A stretch of DNA of 64,000 bases from Pedobacter africanus (GTDB taxonomy: Bacteria; Bacteroidota; Bacteroidia; Sphingobacteriales; Sphingobacteriaceae): contig NZ_FWXT01000002.1 in the NCBI RefSeq assembly GCF_900176535.1, positions 124,001 through 188,000 of the forward strand. The letters run 5' to 3'. The position numbers were made by a program, and so were the translations under genes. Every line of letters begins with the position of its first letter. Within the stretch, counting starts at the first letter, position 1. The notes below the pieces were generated by a model. The model was given only the letters and a program-made list of their open reading frames with translations. It did no database searches and had not been told where the DNA came from. This document shows, in pieces, positions 63,026-64,000 of the stretch.

Positions 63026-64000
63026 ATGTCTGCATTTTTAAAGGATATGATCAGAACAGTCTTCCTATTTTTTTCTTTAATTGCCCTTAGCCCTGATTCC
63101 AGTGCCCAGGACTGGAAAATGAGAAAGAACAAAATTGAAATGGACAGTCTTGCACTTGTTGTCAGATCAAATGCGTCAGATAGTATTAGGGCAAGGGCAA
63201 GCTATTTGCTTTCTTCCAGATTGATGGGAACGGATAAAGCCAAAAGCAGGTATTACCTGGAGAAAGGGAAATTGCTTTCAGGGAAAAATGCTTTTTTGCA
63301 GGCACTATATCTGTATTACCAGGCACAGTGTTATATGATAGTGGATGATAAACGGGCCTCTGATACTTATGAGAAAGCCAGAATAGCCTTATTGCCGTTT
63401 AATACCAAGCAAGCGTACCTTTTTCAGGCGGGTGCCTTGTCCGGTCGGGTACTGGCATCTGAAAATCTGGACAACCGATTGTATGTTGAGCTACTGATAC
63501 ATAAGGTGTTACCACTGGTTGAAAAGAGCGATGACTCTACCATGATTGCGCAGTACAATTACAGGATTGCTACCTATTTTATGCTGGAAAAACAGTATAG
63601 GACGGGAGCGGCATATTTTAAGCGTGCCGCGAAATTGCTGAGGGGCAGGCCAGCTGACTTTCGTACTTTTTTGATGGCCTATTTATGGGCGGTAAGCAAT
63701 CACATCGCTATTGATGAGTTTGAAGAAGCCAGAGAGATGCTGGAAGAGCTTGACGCTATACTTTGGCCGTATCCATCCTGGACCAAAGGGGCTCATTATT
63801 ATTACAATGAGTCTTTATATAACGATAACGAACGGTTTGGAAAGACACTGGATGCCCTTTTAAAAAAGTGGGAAGCCAGCGGGCACAGAAAAGGGGATGC
63901 TATAAAGCGTTTGTTGCTTTCCAAAAAATACGATATGTTGATTGAGGCAAGGTATTATGAACTCGCAAAGTTTTTTTTGGAAGACATGCTGCAATCCAAA
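63026..64000 (+). CDS. Exported helical-repeat (TPR-like) protein, 3' end outside window
   Basis: An ORF open from the ATG at 63026 to the last base (325 codons). The start MSAFLKDMIRTVFLFFSLIALSPDSSAQ is a signal peptide; a second ATG at 63047 is possible. The mature part is a series of helical pairs with aromatic and Ala positions (LSSRLMGTDKAKSRYYLEKGKLL, FLQALYLYYQAQCYMI, AQYNYRIATYFMLEKQYRTGAAYFKRAAKLL), i.e. TPR-like. In Bacteroidota such openings often precede a membrane helix and histidine kinase or HTH domain, but that part is not in the window. Confidence 0.75.
   Translation, partial: MSAFLKDMIRTVFLFFSLIALSPDSSAQDWKMRKNKIEMDSLALVVRSNASDSIRARASYLLSSRLMGTDKAKSRYYLEKGKLLSGKNAFLQALYLYYQAQCYMIVDDKRASDTYEKARIALLPFNTKQAYLFQAGALSGRVLASENLDNRLYVELLIHKVLPLVEKSDDSTMIAQYNYRIATYFMLEKQYRTGAAYFKRAAKLLRGRPADFRTFLMAYLWAVSNHIAIDEFEEAREMLEELDAILWPYPSWTKGAHYYYNESLYNDNERFGKTLDALLKKWEASGHRKGDAIKRLLLSKKYDMLIEARYYELAKFFLEDMLQSK

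Noticed and set aside
1..64000. tRNA, rRNA, CRISPR arrays, insertion sequences
   Set aside because: I looked for tRNA T-loops, regularly spaced repeats and transposase motifs and found none that hold up.

Overview
The window looks like chromosome of a Bacteroidota bacterium of the Sphingobacteriaceae, most like Pedobacter (inference from protein style). The basis is two complete ECF sigma / FecR anti-sigma / SusC / SusD sets, lipoproteins with Bacteroidota-type lipoboxes, weak Shine-Dalgarno sequences, and promoter matches to the Bacteroidota -33 TTG / -7 TAnnTTTG pattern. I see no rRNA, tRNA, CRISPR array, transposase or prophage.

Layout. (1) 1-8.5 kb: a tight same-strand run of an HD-less (cut by the window edge) PycTM membrane protein, polyphosphate kinase 1, an SdiA-regulated-type lipoprotein, a GAF-domain protein and an Omp85-type outer-membrane barrel whose N-terminal region carries an atypical-kinase-like catalytic loop. 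(2) 8.7-18.2 kb: sigma/FecR/SusC/SusD followed by a Tat-exported gluconate-dehydrogenase subunit-3 homologue and a GMC flavoenzyme, i.e. nutrient uptake coupled to sugar oxidation and not to glycoside hydrolases. (3) 18.2-19.7 kb: a hairpin-rich intergenic stretch, cvfB and a small Cro-like gene. (4) 19.8-27 kb: a complete minus-strand thiamine operon thiS-thiC-tenI/thiE-like-thiD-thiE-thiG-thiH-thiF, led by a TPP riboswitch and closed by a hairpin terminator. (5) 27-30 kb: two MFS transporters and a YtxH protein. (6) 30.2-37.2 kb: a second sigma/FecR/SusC/SusD set with no enzyme attached, closed by a strong terminator. (7) 37.3-43 kb: serine hydrolase, DUF3050 protein, universal stress protein, prolyl oligopeptidase, thioredoxin-like protein.

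(8) 43.1-46.1 kb: a two-component system transcribed with a small secreted basic protein (ATGA overlap), facing a divergent secreted His/Arg-rich protein. Two pairs of 11-bp-phased direct repeats lie between them and look like operators for the OmpR-type regulator. (9) 46.2-51.3 kb: DUF4397 lipoprotein, rpiB, a large lipoprotein with a C-terminal cytochrome c domain, then a 714-bp gap holding four 11-bp-phased DnaA-box-like sequences, a consensus promoter, and a ~400-nt stretch ending in a strong terminator, my best candidate for an undescribed non-coding RNA. (10) 51.4-55.5 kb: PIN-PhoH ATPase, M1 aminopeptidase, EamA exporter. (11) 55.7-60.7 kb: tandem hairpins, then an unknown protein, two SDR enzymes, a LytS/LytTR two-component system and a MutT-type Nudix hydrolase packed end to end. 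(12) 60.7-64 kb: a TPM-domain lipoprotein with zinc ribbons, a small secreted protein, and the start of a secreted helical-repeat protein that runs off the window.

Best leads: the polyphosphate/PycTM/kinase-barrel cluster, the DnaA-box array with its ncRNA candidate, and the small-protein/two-component/phased-operator module.
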